Assembly: GCA_026710545.1 (NCBI GenBank)
Contig: JAPOQU010000096.1
Span: forward strand, 1 to 64,000
Direction: 5' to 3'
DNA length: 64,000 bases
DNA from: Gammaproteobacteria bacterium
GTDB taxonomy: Bacteria; Pseudomonadota; Gammaproteobacteria; Eutrophobiales; Eutrophobiaceae
Positions 44,312 through 54,710 of the stretch are shown in pieces (positions within the stretch are counted from its first letter, which is position 1; each line of letters opens with the position of its first letter). The notes beneath the pieces were generated by a model. The model had not been told where the DNA came from and did no database searches. It saw only the letters and a list, made by a program, of their open reading frames with translations. The position numbers and the translations under genes are program-made.

Positions 44312-45424
44312 TTATGCCTTGCCCAGTTCTGCGCGAACAATCTTGGCGCCTTCCACCATGGCATACAATTTTTCCTGCGCAATATATCGCTGCAATAAAA
44401 TGATGCCGCAGTCAGTCGTCACACCCAATTGTTCAGCAGGGACTACAGTAAGCAATTGCCGGATCTTGGCAGCCACATCCTCAGCCGTTTCCGTTATGGT
44501 GCTCTTGACGTCAATTACACCTGCCCAGAACTTCATATTTTCCGGTATGGGATGTTCCTTCAGAATATCCAGACCCGAATTTTCAAACGGCAGACGACCG
44601 ATGCCTTCAATATTAAATACATCGATGTTTGCCTGGTACGATTGCGGGACCACTGATGAAGTCGGGTTCGGTGCATCAGCGTCCTCTGCGCGCTTCGTCA
44701 AATCATAGACATCACCCGCATCGGCAGTATCATCAGGATAATAGGCCGGGGTGCCGCCCCAGTTGCCCCAACAGATATGGCAGACGATTTTTGCATTTTT
44801 GACGCCTTCCACGGCCCTGTTGAAAGCCTCGATAGCCCAGTCCTCGTAGAAATAAGGCCAGGTGAATTCATCCAGTTGAATATAATCGGCCCCCAGGTCA
44901 TCGACGGCAAGGATATCTTCGTTAATGGCCTTGGCAACGTCCATAGCGCGATCACGGCTGTTGGAGTAGTACAGATCGTTAGTGCACTGGGCTAATACCT
45001 GTATGCCCGTGTACTGGATCTTGATGGGTTTATCCGTGACCTCACGCAACGCTCTTGCCTGCTCCACCATCATCTGCCCGCGGCGTTTTATTTCCTGCGT
45101 GACCGTGCCGGCATGCAACCGGCTGTAGATCGGGAACCCGAGGTAACCACCGGACAGGTCATAACCCATGCGCCTTAAATAATGATACACGGCAACGTCG
45201 GCATAATTATCACCTTGCAAACGGCCGTCGGCTATAATATCCAGGCCCGCGTGGTTCTGATCATGGGCAATTGCTGCCATTGCATCTTCCAGGGCTTCCC
45301 GGGACATCGCATCGGGCGGGTTCTGATCACCGGTAAAGTACCTGGCGTAATCTGCGTCCCACCAGCGAGGGTTGGGATAATTGCCGACCATGCTTGTTGG
45401 AATTAACACACCACTCTCTGCCAT
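44312..45424 (-). CDS. etnE: Epoxyalkane:coenzyme M transferase (EtnE/XecA)
   Basis: EaCoMT opens epoxides with the thiol of CoM, giving 2-hydroxyalkyl-CoM. The 370-residue protein belongs to the zinc-dependent methionine synthase II-like family, with zinc ligands His216 and Cys218 (VCHICWGNWGG) and Cys339 (TTDCGIILL). The blocks SMVGNYPNPRWWDADYARYF and IQLDEFTWPY are those of EaCoMT from propene and ethene degraders rather than MetE. AGGAGG precedes the ATG. A 219-base gap carrying TTATCCA repeats lies before it, so it may have its own promoter after etnABCD. Confidence 0.93.
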   Translation of the reverse strand: MAESGVLIPTSMVGNYPNPRWWDADYARYFTGDQNPPDAMSREALEDAMAAIAHDQNHAGLDIIADGRLQGDNYADVAVYHYLRRMGYDLSGGYLGFPIYSRLHAGTVTQEIKRRGQMMVEQARALREVTDKPIKIQYTGIQVLAQCTNDLYYSNSRDRAMDVAKAINEDILAVDDLGADYIQLDEFTWPYFYEDWAIEAFNRAVEGVKNAKIVCHICWGNWGGTPAYYPDDTADAGDVYDLTKRAEDADAPNPTSSVVPQSYQANIDVFNIEGIGRLPFENSGLDILKEHPIPENMKFWAGVIDVKSTITETAEDVAAKIRQLLTVVPAEQLGVTTDCGIILLQRYIAQEKLYAMVEGAKIVRAELGKA

Positions 45425-45551
45425 TTTAAACCTCCTCCCCAGTCGGGAAATTATTGGCCCCGTTGTCTGTCAGGCCGCGTTATTGTTTCCGTGAATGATG
45501 GGCGAACACTCTTGTCCATTCGGGAAACATTTTCTAAACTCATATTTAATC

Positions 45552-45600
45552 TTATCCAAGCGCTGTTTATTTGTCCATAACTATTCACTATTATCCATAC
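45552..45600. promoter_or_regulatory. TTATCCATA-type repeats upstream of etnE
   Basis: TTATCCAAGC (45552), TTGTCCATAA (45571) and TTATCCATAC (45591) lie on the plus strand at 19- and 20-base spacing in the etnD-etnE gap. The same motif occurs near the pmoC promoter and the other alkene genes. Binding by one regulator is inferred. Confidence 0.5.
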
Positions 45601-45643
45601 TTCGCACTCCGGCGTCTACTAATATACATTTCCCGGGCCAAAC

Positions 45644-46663
45644 TCAATCAGATGTGGCCGGATAAAATGCATCGAAATAAACATTCCGCGGCCTGACTCC
45701 CCGTTCCAAAAGCAAGGATGTCGCCGCATCTATCATGGGGGGTGGCCCACACAGATAGGCGTCGCAATTCCTGTATGATTCCCTGTGTCGGGCCAGCGCT
45801 TCCGTTACCAGTCCCGTTTCCCCGCGCCAGTCACCCGGCCAGCTATCGGATAACACCGGGATAAATTCCAGCACCGGCATGGTTTGAACCACGGCTTCTA
45901 TCTCCTTGATATAGTAAAGATCATCATTTGTTCTAGCGCCAAAAAAGAATTGGACGGGCCGTTCATTTCCTTTTTCCGCTAATCGGTTCAGCATGGATAA
46001 TAACGGAGCCAGACCGGACCCGCCGGCAACCATGATGATGTTTCTGTGTGAGAGTCTGATTCTCAGTTCCCCATAAGGACCATGGACCTGTAATCTGTCG
46101 CCTGTATTTAACCGGTCCTCCAACAGTTTGGAAAATCTTCCTTCCGGAAAGATCTTGACGATGAATTCCAGAAAGTTTTTTTCTTCAGGGGAGTTTGCCA
46201 TTGAATAGGGCCGCCAATGCTGAGTGCCCGGAACCTGTATATTGGCAAATTGACCTGCGGTAAATTTCATCTCATCCTCATCGACAATACGCAACCGCAG
46301 CCTGCGAATATCCTTTGTCAGAGGTTCATTGATTTCTATCCTGGTTTCATATTCCCTGGACTGGTCTCCGGCAAGAAACTCTTCTTGCGAAATACCCATA
46401 CTACCGATATCAATTGTACAGTCGTCTGTCGGAGTCGACACGCAAGGGAGAAACCAGTCATCTTCTCTTTCTGCAGGGCTTAAACAAAACGTGGAGGGAG
46501 GTTCGTCAATATCTCCGTCAAGCAGACGCGATTTGCAGGTGCCGCAGCCACCGTGTTTGCAACCATAGCGTATAAACAATCCCTGTCTCAGCGCAGCCTT
46601 TAATAAGGTTTCCCCATCCTCACACTCAAATTCATGGTGGAAAGGCTCGACCGTTATTTTCAT
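45644..46663 (-). CDS. etnD: Alkene monooxygenase reductase (EtnD)
   Basis: A 339-residue ferredoxin-NAD(P)H reductase: N-terminal [2Fe-2S] domain with YGCKHGGCGTC and a fourth Cys in STFCLSP, then an FAD domain (WRPYSMANSP) and an NAD domain (MVAGGSGLAPLLSML). It feeds electrons from NADH to the diiron alkene monooxygenase. It follows the alpha-subunit gene by six bases, in the etnABCD order. Confidence 0.92.
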   Translation of the reverse strand: MKITVEPFHHEFECEDGETLLKAALRQGLFIRYGCKHGGCGTCKSRLLDGDIDEPPSTFCLSPAEREDDWFLPCVSTPTDDCTIDIGSMGISQEEFLAGDQSREYETRIEINEPLTKDIRRLRLRIVDEDEMKFTAGQFANIQVPGTQHWRPYSMANSPEEKNFLEFIVKIFPEGRFSKLLEDRLNTGDRLQVHGPYGELRIRLSHRNIIMVAGGSGLAPLLSMLNRLAEKGNERPVQFFFGARTNDDLYYIKEIEAVVQTMPVLEFIPVLSDSWPGDWRGETGLVTEALARHRESYRNCDAYLCGPPPMIDAATSLLLERGVRPRNVYFDAFYPATSD

Positions 46664-46669
46664 CTGTAG

Positions 46670-48184
46670 TCAGAGGCAGACTCCATGAAGCGGGTCCTTG
46701 ACCTCGTATTTGAGCGCGCGAATGTCGTCAATAGTCCACATCTTCTGATCAGGAGATACCGTAGGTTGGCCTATCAGGGTTTTACCATCAGGACGGATAT
46801 AGCCGAGATCTGAAATGACATCAGCCAGGTCCCAGCCGTGATACTTGTGCCAGAACTGCTTGCGCCGGGTATAGGCCTTCGGCCATTTTCTCAATACCCA
46901 TTCACATCCTTCACTGCAGGTCGGATACTGTGATCCATTGACTTCAACCAGGCGGAATTCATTGATATCCAGTCTTGGCAGCGCACAGGGCAACTGGCAA
47001 ACCTGGCAAATCGGCGGCAGACTTTCCAACTCCTGCAATATGATGTGCCCACCTGCCGGATCCGCCAATTGTTTATACCCATCCCAGTATGCGCCGTAGT
47101 GATTATGCCAACCCGGATAATTTTTCTCGAACCATTCGTAGTCTTTTTCATTCATGGCATCGGAACGCCAGAAATTCAGCGGCCAGATAGCCGAAAATAC
47201 CTGGCCGACCGTATGGGTCATCCAGTCAAGATCTTCCACGGCCTTTCCCAGAAATCTCGGCACTTCGACGCCGAATTCACCCAGGCCTTCCAGGTAACCC
47301 CCGACAAAATCATCGACAATCCATTCCTGCCATTGGTCCCTGTAAGCCCATGCACGATTTACGGAACCGTATTCAGACTGCCATCCGACCAGGGCATCCA
47401 GTCCCTTGTGCGCATGCCAGAAATGGCGTTCAAGGGCGTCGTTAACCAACGGCACATTCTCCTCATTGCGCAGGACCGATATCAACGAGCCGTATCCGTT
47501 CGCCATATGCCGCGCTTCATCGGATTGAATTGAAAGAAATGTTGTCGCCAGGGCATGATCGCCATTCAGGACTGCCGACTGTGGCGCAGCGACCAGGAGG
47601 ATATTGGTATAAGCAGTTTCAATTACAATATTCAGGTCAATAATACAGTCTATGGGATCACCGGTATTGAAATGCTGGAATTCACCTATTGCGACAAGCC
47701 CGCCGGGATGCTGGAACAGGGCTTTTTGTCCAAGATCCCACCCGGCCGGGTCAGGAACATTCTTCACATAATAGTTACGTAAGGCCATTTCCAGCTGGGT
47801 ATGACGAATTTCATCCAGCATCTGCGCATGATAGCCTTGCCTGAGTTCCTGGTTCTGAACGGATGAAATAATGCCGCCGCAGGCTGCAACTGCCACATAT
47901 TCAGCATTGCCCAGGTCCAACAGTGTCAATTTCAAACACTCGTTAAACCTTGGTTCCATTTTTTCCGCTATTCCCATCCTCAGCGCGCCATCGATAAATC
48001 CATGGGTGCGATCATCCTTTTCGGCTTCCATCTTCATGTAATCCCTCACCAGCATACGAAAAGGGTCCTTGCCTTTCGTCGGGATATTATATTTAGTGTC
48101 AAATTTCGGCTTTTTTTCCGTAAACGAAAAATCCCAATCGTAATCTTTTGCCTTTTCATGTACTTCTACGAGATTAGCTGTCAT
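46670..48184 (-). CDS. etnC: Alkene monooxygenase alpha subunit (EtnC), diiron hydroxylase
   Basis: The catalytic subunit of a group 4 soluble diiron monooxygenase, 504 residues. The six iron ligands can be placed: Glu95, Glu125 and His128 (DEIRH), Glu189 (VIETAY), Glu223 and His226 (DEARH), with spacing almost identical to that of methane monooxygenase. It epoxidises short alkenes with O2. The gene order beta, coupling, alpha, reductase and the four-component make-up match the EtnABCD/AmoABCD enzymes of Mycobacterium, Nocardioides and Rhodococcus, not the six-component enzyme of Xanthobacter. Ribosome site GGGGGAG. Confidence 0.93.
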   Translation of the reverse strand: MTANLVEVHEKAKDYDWDFSFTEKKPKFDTKYNIPTKGKDPFRMLVRDYMKMEAEKDDRTHGFIDGALRMGIAEKMEPRFNECLKLTLLDLGNAEYVAVAACGGIISSVQNQELRQGYHAQMLDEIRHTQLEMALRNYYVKNVPDPAGWDLGQKALFQHPGGLVAIGEFQHFNTGDPIDCIIDLNIVIETAYTNILLVAAPQSAVLNGDHALATTFLSIQSDEARHMANGYGSLISVLRNEENVPLVNDALERHFWHAHKGLDALVGWQSEYGSVNRAWAYRDQWQEWIVDDFVGGYLEGLGEFGVEVPRFLGKAVEDLDWMTHTVGQVFSAIWPLNFWRSDAMNEKDYEWFEKNYPGWHNHYGAYWDGYKQLADPAGGHIILQELESLPPICQVCQLPCALPRLDINEFRLVEVNGSQYPTCSEGCEWVLRKWPKAYTRRKQFWHKYHGWDLADVISDLGYIRPDGKTLIGQPTVSPDQKMWTIDDIRALKYEVKDPLHGVCL

Positions 48185-48197
48185 GACATCTCCCCCA

Positions 48198-48497
48198 TCA
48201 GTCGTTGAAGCGTTCGGGCTTTATCTCCGAGAAGATTTCAACCTTTCCATCAGAAACAACAATTCGGCCGTAGTAGGAACTCATATTTACCAGAAAAATA
48301 TCCGTATCAAGGTCACGGCCCAGGAAATCTGATATCCCTTCCATATCAAATTCAAGTTTATTATCACGTTCAACTTTGTAATAACAGTCACGATCACTCA
48401 CGCGGGCATCACTTGCACTTTCTTCCAGGTATTCCAGGGTCGCCCGTGTTTCATCACTTTTCATCAATGAGATACCGACACTATTATTTGAAATCAT
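48198..48497 (-). CDS. etnB: Alkene monooxygenase coupling protein (EtnB)
   Basis: A 99-residue MmoB/DmpM-type effector protein, with SVGISLMKSDETRATLEYL at the start and a C-terminal IVVSDGKVEIFSEI strand pair. Coupling proteins bind the hydroxylase and time O2 activation. A long open frame continues upstream into etnA, but the ATG at 48497 with AGGAG eight bases before it gives the normal family length. Confidence 0.88.
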   Translation of the reverse strand: MISNNSVGISLMKSDETRATLEYLEESASDARVSDRDCYYKVERDNKLEFDMEGISDFLGRDLDTDIFLVNMSSYYGRIVVSDGKVEIFSEIKPERFND

Positions 48498-48513
48498 AAT
48501 TATATCTCCTCGT

Positions 48514-49527
48514 TTAAAGTCCAAGCTCTTGTACCAGCGATGATTGCATGTTTTTAACCCGGGTAAATCCCTGTTCAAAAGGGTCGGCATCAATTCCATC
48601 AATCTCGAAAACCGTTTGCAATGACTGTGCTGCTTTTTCGCACAGCGGCGTCCATTTTGCCAGCCAGCTTCCAATAATCTTTTTATTGTCAGTTCCATGT
48701 TCTGAGTCAGCCAAAACCATATTGACAATTGCCTGAACAAGTTGCAGGTGATATTTAGAGTCACGCCGCGCATTCGCCAGAATCATAGGCGTGACTGCAT
48801 CCCCATTTATGGGCGCATTCTTGGTCATGAATTCGGTTTTGAATAAATTTCCGACCAGCGGCTCAAACACCAGCCCCAAAACAACGACTATCTCTGCCCA
48901 ATCATCGGAATCGATAAGGCGCTCGGTTATTTCACGAGTTGGAACAAGCGCGGGAGAATCCATCCAGGCTGACCTGGCTTGTTCATCGGAATAGCCGGGT
49001 AACGCTTCCTTTAAATCAAAAATCAGATGCACTATATCCTGTTGATGGCGTACTTTATCTGTAGCCTGAAACCCCAGCGAAAACGTGAGTGTTGCATCCA
49101 GTACCTGCCGTACTGCATAGCATATTGCCAAAAATTGGCCATACTCCACAAAAGGCCATGCTGCATAATACTTACCCAGAATTTCATCCCGCCAGACCGG
49201 ATTGATGCGGTCGGCAACACCATCCTGCAACGCCTGTTTTGTCATGCCGTCCAGTGCCTGCTCTTCATGGTTGTTTCGAGAGACATAAGGCCTTTGCCAT
49301 ACTTTCATGGGATCACGAAATTCATCCCAGGCAGTACATTTTATTTCCGAGGCAGCTTCTGTGAAAGGCTCTTGACCATCATCAAAACAAAGCGGCCAAT
49401 CAACATCCAGCCATTGATGAGGGCCTGACTGTTGTCCTAATGTGTAGGATTCGTAATCAGTGGGTCTACGTCTTTCCGGTTTAAACCAGGTGAAATGCCG
49501 GTTTCCCGACAAATTTGCAGTAGTCAT
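48514..49527 (-). CDS. etnA: Alkene monooxygenase beta subunit (EtnA)
   Basis: The non-catalytic hydroxylase subunit of a soluble diiron monooxygenase, 337 residues, helical, with RHFTWFKPERRRPTDYE at the N-terminus, a block typical of beta subunits, and no diiron motifs. GGAGGGG precedes the ATG. It is the first gene of the minus-strand alkene operon and diverges from xecC over a 198-base region with shared control repeats. Confidence 0.9.
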   Translation of the reverse strand: MTTANLSGNRHFTWFKPERRRPTDYESYTLGQQSGPHQWLDVDWPLCFDDGQEPFTEAASEIKCTAWDEFRDPMKVWQRPYVSRNNHEEQALDGMTKQALQDGVADRINPVWRDEILGKYYAAWPFVEYGQFLAICYAVRQVLDATLTFSLGFQATDKVRHQQDIVHLIFDLKEALPGYSDEQARSAWMDSPALVPTREITERLIDSDDWAEIVVVLGLVFEPLVGNLFKTEFMTKNAPINGDAVTPMILANARRDSKYHLQLVQAIVNMVLADSEHGTDNKKIIGSWLAKWTPLCEKAAQSLQTVFEIDGIDADPFEQGFTRVKNMQSSLVQELGL

Positions 49528-49649
49528 TAATTCAATCCCCCTCCTCTATACCACTTTGATGATCCCTGGTTATTATTCTACCCGGGCTACAAACCCATTT
49601 TGAAGTCGACTATCCTAATGTCTTACTGCTTATATGATAGTATAAATAA

Positions 49650-49679
49650 TTATTCATAACTATAATTAATTATCCAAAC
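49650..49679. promoter_or_regulatory. TTATCCA-type repeats in the etnA-xecC divergent promoter
   Basis: TTATTCATAA (49650) and TTATCCAAAC (49670) lie 20 bases apart, one on each side of an A+T-rich spacer, between the two divergent alkene operons. An inverted repeat ACTATC/GATAGT is just upstream (49609-49641). A shared activator site is inferred. Confidence 0.5.
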
Positions 49680-49704
49680 CAGACAAATTCGCGCCATTGA
49701 TTGA

Positions 49705-52049
<2,345 letters not shown>

Positions 52050-52094
52050 ATTGTTCGCCTGCGCGAACAGGGACAGGTAAGTAATACGATAATT

Positions 52095-52895
52095 TCAGCC
52101 TGCGCTGCTCGGGCTGAAACCGGTTTCCAGGCGATCAACCAATTGTACGTGTGTATGTACGCACAAATTGTCATATACCGTGGAACCTGAGAACTGGTAG
52201 ACAGGATATTGACAAATAACGGTGACCCAGGGGGTAACCTCCAGCATCGCGTCCAGGGCTGCCTCATACGGAACCAGTTGTTCACAGCCCATAACGCCGC
52301 TGCTGGCCCAGCCCATCTCACCCGTAAGAAGTAACCTCTTGGTGCCGGATGCCTCGTGCGTGGTGATAATATTCTGCCAGAAGGACAACATGCGATCGGT
52401 ACTGAAGTGGCCGTCTTTCAAATACGTATCAGCATCGGTATGCAGTTCAAGTACGCCACGACCAATCAGGTCTTCCGGGTCCAGGTCTTCGTTTCTGAGC
52501 CAGTTCAACAGTTGCTGTTTGTCCCGCTGATAGATATAGACGGTTTTCGCTTCCGAATTGAGGTGATCGAGCAGTTGCATCCGTAGCAGGGCCCACTGTT
52601 CTTTGGGACTCTTGAAAAAAGTACAGATGTGTTTACGCGTTTCGCGCCGCCCCTGTTTGACAGACCGGGAATCGTCAGATGCAGACATTCGATAATCGTC
52701 CTGATAATCGCCTGTATCAATGGATTTACCCATAAAAGCGACCAGGTCGTCAAGTAAAAAACGGCGTTCATTGCGATGGCCCACGCGATAACAGGCGAGG
52801 CGTTTATTGTTTGTCCAGCGTCGCAATGAGGTTTTACTGACTTTAAGGTAATCTGCTGCTTCTGTGATAGTAAGAAATTTCTTCTGTGCCGGCAT
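52095..52895 (-). CDS. DcmR-like regulator with excisionase HTH and MEDS domain
   Basis: An N-terminal MerR/excisionase-type helix-turn-helix (TITEAADYLKVSKTSLRRW, about residues 10-28) is joined to a MEDS domain (FFKSPKEQWALL, VYIYQRDKQQ, YLKDGHFSTDRML, RLLLTGEMGW). MEDS was named from methanogen/methylotroph DcmR sensors and is thought to bind hydrocarbon derivatives. It is the only regulator inside the alkene locus, between xecD and the aldehyde dehydrogenase. It is the natural candidate for binding the repeated TTATCCATA sites, one of which lies before its own gene. The ATG at 52895 follows GAGGGG. Confidence 0.85.
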   Translation of the reverse strand: MPAQKKFLTITEAADYLKVSKTSLRRWTNNKRLACYRVGHRNERRFLLDDLVAFMGKSIDTGDYQDDYRMSASDDSRSVKQGRRETRKHICTFFKSPKEQWALLRMQLLDHLNSEAKTVYIYQRDKQQLLNWLRNEDLDPEDLIGRGVLELHTDADTYLKDGHFSTDRMLSFWQNIITTHEASGTKRLLLTGEMGWASSGVMGCEQLVPYEAALDAMLEVTPWVTVICQYPVYQFSGSTVYDNLCVHTHVQLVDRLETGFSPSSAG

Positions 52896-52968
52896 AGGGC
52901 CCCTCAAGGAGAATTGTTGTATAACAGCTAATTATATCATATTTTTTCTTACTCACACATAATCAATG

Positions 52969-52978
52969 TTGTCCATAA
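52969..52978. promoter_or_regulatory. Single TTGTCCATAA copy upstream of the DcmR-like gene
   Basis: One copy, identical to that at 45571, lies 74 bases before the regulator start, in the 121-base gap to the aldehyde dehydrogenase gene. Autoregulation is possible. Confidence 0.35.
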
Positions 52979-53016
52979 CCCCTCATTGCCGTAATACTGC
53001 CGCAGTAAACATCTCA

Positions 53017-54447
53017 CTACCGCCCATGCTTGTCCCAATGTGCCGAGAACAGCGATTCTTCGTCTATTGCCCGTGGTGTAACGGGCCTTGATACCCAGGT
53101 CTCGTTTATCATGTGGCGCGCATTGACATTTTCGGTGGTGATATTCCCACCCCAGGTGCCGCAACTCAGGCTTAATGTATACGGCAACCCGTTGCGCGGG
53201 CTTCCTGCGCCTTCGTTAAGATTCTGATTTATCATGACACGGCCGGTTTTGGTGTTCATCGCCACCGCCATAATGTTTTCCTCGGTGTTTGAATGGATAC
53301 CGCAGGTATGACCCTGTCCCTGGTAGTCGGTGATCGCATTGACCTGGTCAATGGCGTTGTCTATCGCTCCTGAATACCTGTACAAAGCCAGAACCGAAGA
53401 CAGCTTCTCCCCTGAAAACGGATATGCCGGACCTGCCCCGGATTCTTCCACGATCAGGTAGCCGCAATCTTCAGGAACGTCAATACCCGCCAATTCAGCA
53501 ATAGTCGTTGCAGGTTTGGCAATAATCTCCAGGGCAGGTATATGATTGCCGGGATCAGGCCACATAAGTTCCTGTAGCTGCCTTTTCTCATCGGCTGAGC
53601 ATAAATATCCTCCCATCGCCTGTAACCTGTCTGCAAACTCACCATAAACAGCCTCGTGCGCTATCACTGCATTATCAGCCAGACAGGACGTAGCGTAATC
53701 GAACTTTTTCGCGGCCGTAACGGCGTTGGCTGCATCATCCAAATCTCCAGTCTCATCAACAACATGCACACTGTTGCCGACGCCGACGCCATAGGCCGGC
53801 GTGCCGGAACTGTAAGCCGCTTTCACCATGCCGGCGCCACCTGTGGCAACCACCAGGTCAGCCATCTCCATCAGAGCCCGGGTCTTTCCCAGCGATGGCT
53901 TCCGGATCGCCTGCACCAGGTCTGCCGACGCGCCGGCCTGTTCACAGGCTTCACGCATATAGTTGACTGTCAACTCGGTAGTCTGCTGGGTGCGGGGATG
54001 GGCGGCAACGATGATGGCATTGCGGCCCTTTACCGCCAGTAGCGTCTTCAGCGGTGGAGTTGCATCCGGACCGGTTGTCGGTATCAGCGCTGCAACCACG
54101 CCGACCGGCTTGGCGATTTTGATCAATCCCCTGTCAGGATCTTCCGCAATGATTCCGGCTGTCTTAACCGATTGCATGTCTGCCAGCGTGCCCATGCAGC
54201 GGTTGCGTATTTTCATTACCTTGTCGGGGTAGTTACCGAACCCGCCTTCATCCACGGCAATCCTGGCAAGCTCTTCGGCACGGTCCTGACGCACTATTGC
54301 CCAGCAGATTGCAGTGACAAGTTCGTCAACCTGCTGCTGGTTGTAGTTCTCGATTTTCTTCTGGGCAGACTTTGCCCGTTCAATCAGCGATGCAACTTCC
54401 GCTCTCTCTGCTTTTGCTTTCTCATCAGCTTCCATTTTTTCTCTCAT
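53017..54447 (-). CDS. CoA-acylating aldehyde dehydrogenase
   Basis: A 476-residue protein of the EutE/AdhE-N/SauS acylating group, with NAD-site region PTTGPDATPPLKTLLAVKGRN and the catalytic Cys in FDYATSCLADNAV. It converts an aldehyde and CoA to an acyl-CoA. Of named relatives, sulfoacetaldehyde dehydrogenase (SauS) seems near, so a sulfonated aldehyde such as 2-oxoethyl-CoM from ethene, or sulfoacetaldehyde itself, is a plausible substrate; this is inference. It is divergent from the FadL gene with shared repeats. Two close ATGs (54447, 54435) leave the start open by four codons. Confidence 0.85.
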   Translation of the reverse strand: MREKMEADEKAKAERAEVASLIERAKSAQKKIENYNQQQVDELVTAICWAIVRQDRAEELARIAVDEGGFGNYPDKVMKIRNRCMGTLADMQSVKTAGIIAEDPDRGLIKIAKPVGVVAALIPTTGPDATPPLKTLLAVKGRNAIIVAAHPRTQQTTELTVNYMREACEQAGASADLVQAIRKPSLGKTRALMEMADLVVATGGAGMVKAAYSSGTPAYGVGVGNSVHVVDETGDLDDAANAVTAAKKFDYATSCLADNAVIAHEAVYGEFADRLQAMGGYLCSADEKRQLQELMWPDPGNHIPALEIIAKPATTIAELAGIDVPEDCGYLIVEESGAGPAYPFSGEKLSSVLALYRYSGAIDNAIDQVNAITDYQGQGHTCGIHSNTEENIMAVAMNTKTGRVMINQNLNEGAGSPRNGLPYTLSLSCGTWGGNITTENVNARHMINETWVSRPVTPRAIDEESLFSAHWDKHGR

Positions 54448-54516
54448 TTTTGTTGGATAGGTATGATTAAGTATTATACCCTATTACAACAGGGTTCTTA
54501 CTCAGAAAATAGTTAA

Positions 54517-54547
54517 TTATGGATAAAAATGGATAATTGTGTATAAT
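54517..54547. promoter_or_regulatory. Tandem repeats and -10 box between aldehyde dehydrogenase and FadL genes
   Basis: TTATGGATAA and AAATGGATAA are in direct ten-base repeat (the complement of TTATCCATTTTTATCCATAA). They are followed by TATAAT at 54542-54547, which would serve the plus-strand FadL gene with the repeats over the -35 position. That arrangement suits an activator. Confidence 0.55.
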
Positions 54548-54710
54548 GTATATTGTATTATAATAATAAATGAGACAGGATTATAACTACGGCACCCGAT
54601 CTTTATCGAACCAAATATTTCGGTATGCCATAAGTCTATTGTGTATGTTGTCGCTGGTAAGTCGTTTTTAACATCGTTTTACACTTGTGATGGTTTGCCT
54701 GGAGGAGATG

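Noticed and set aside
44312-45424. Cobalamin-independent methionine synthase (MetE)
   Set aside because: Too short for MetE, and the conserved blocks and gene company are those of epoxyalkane:CoM transferase.
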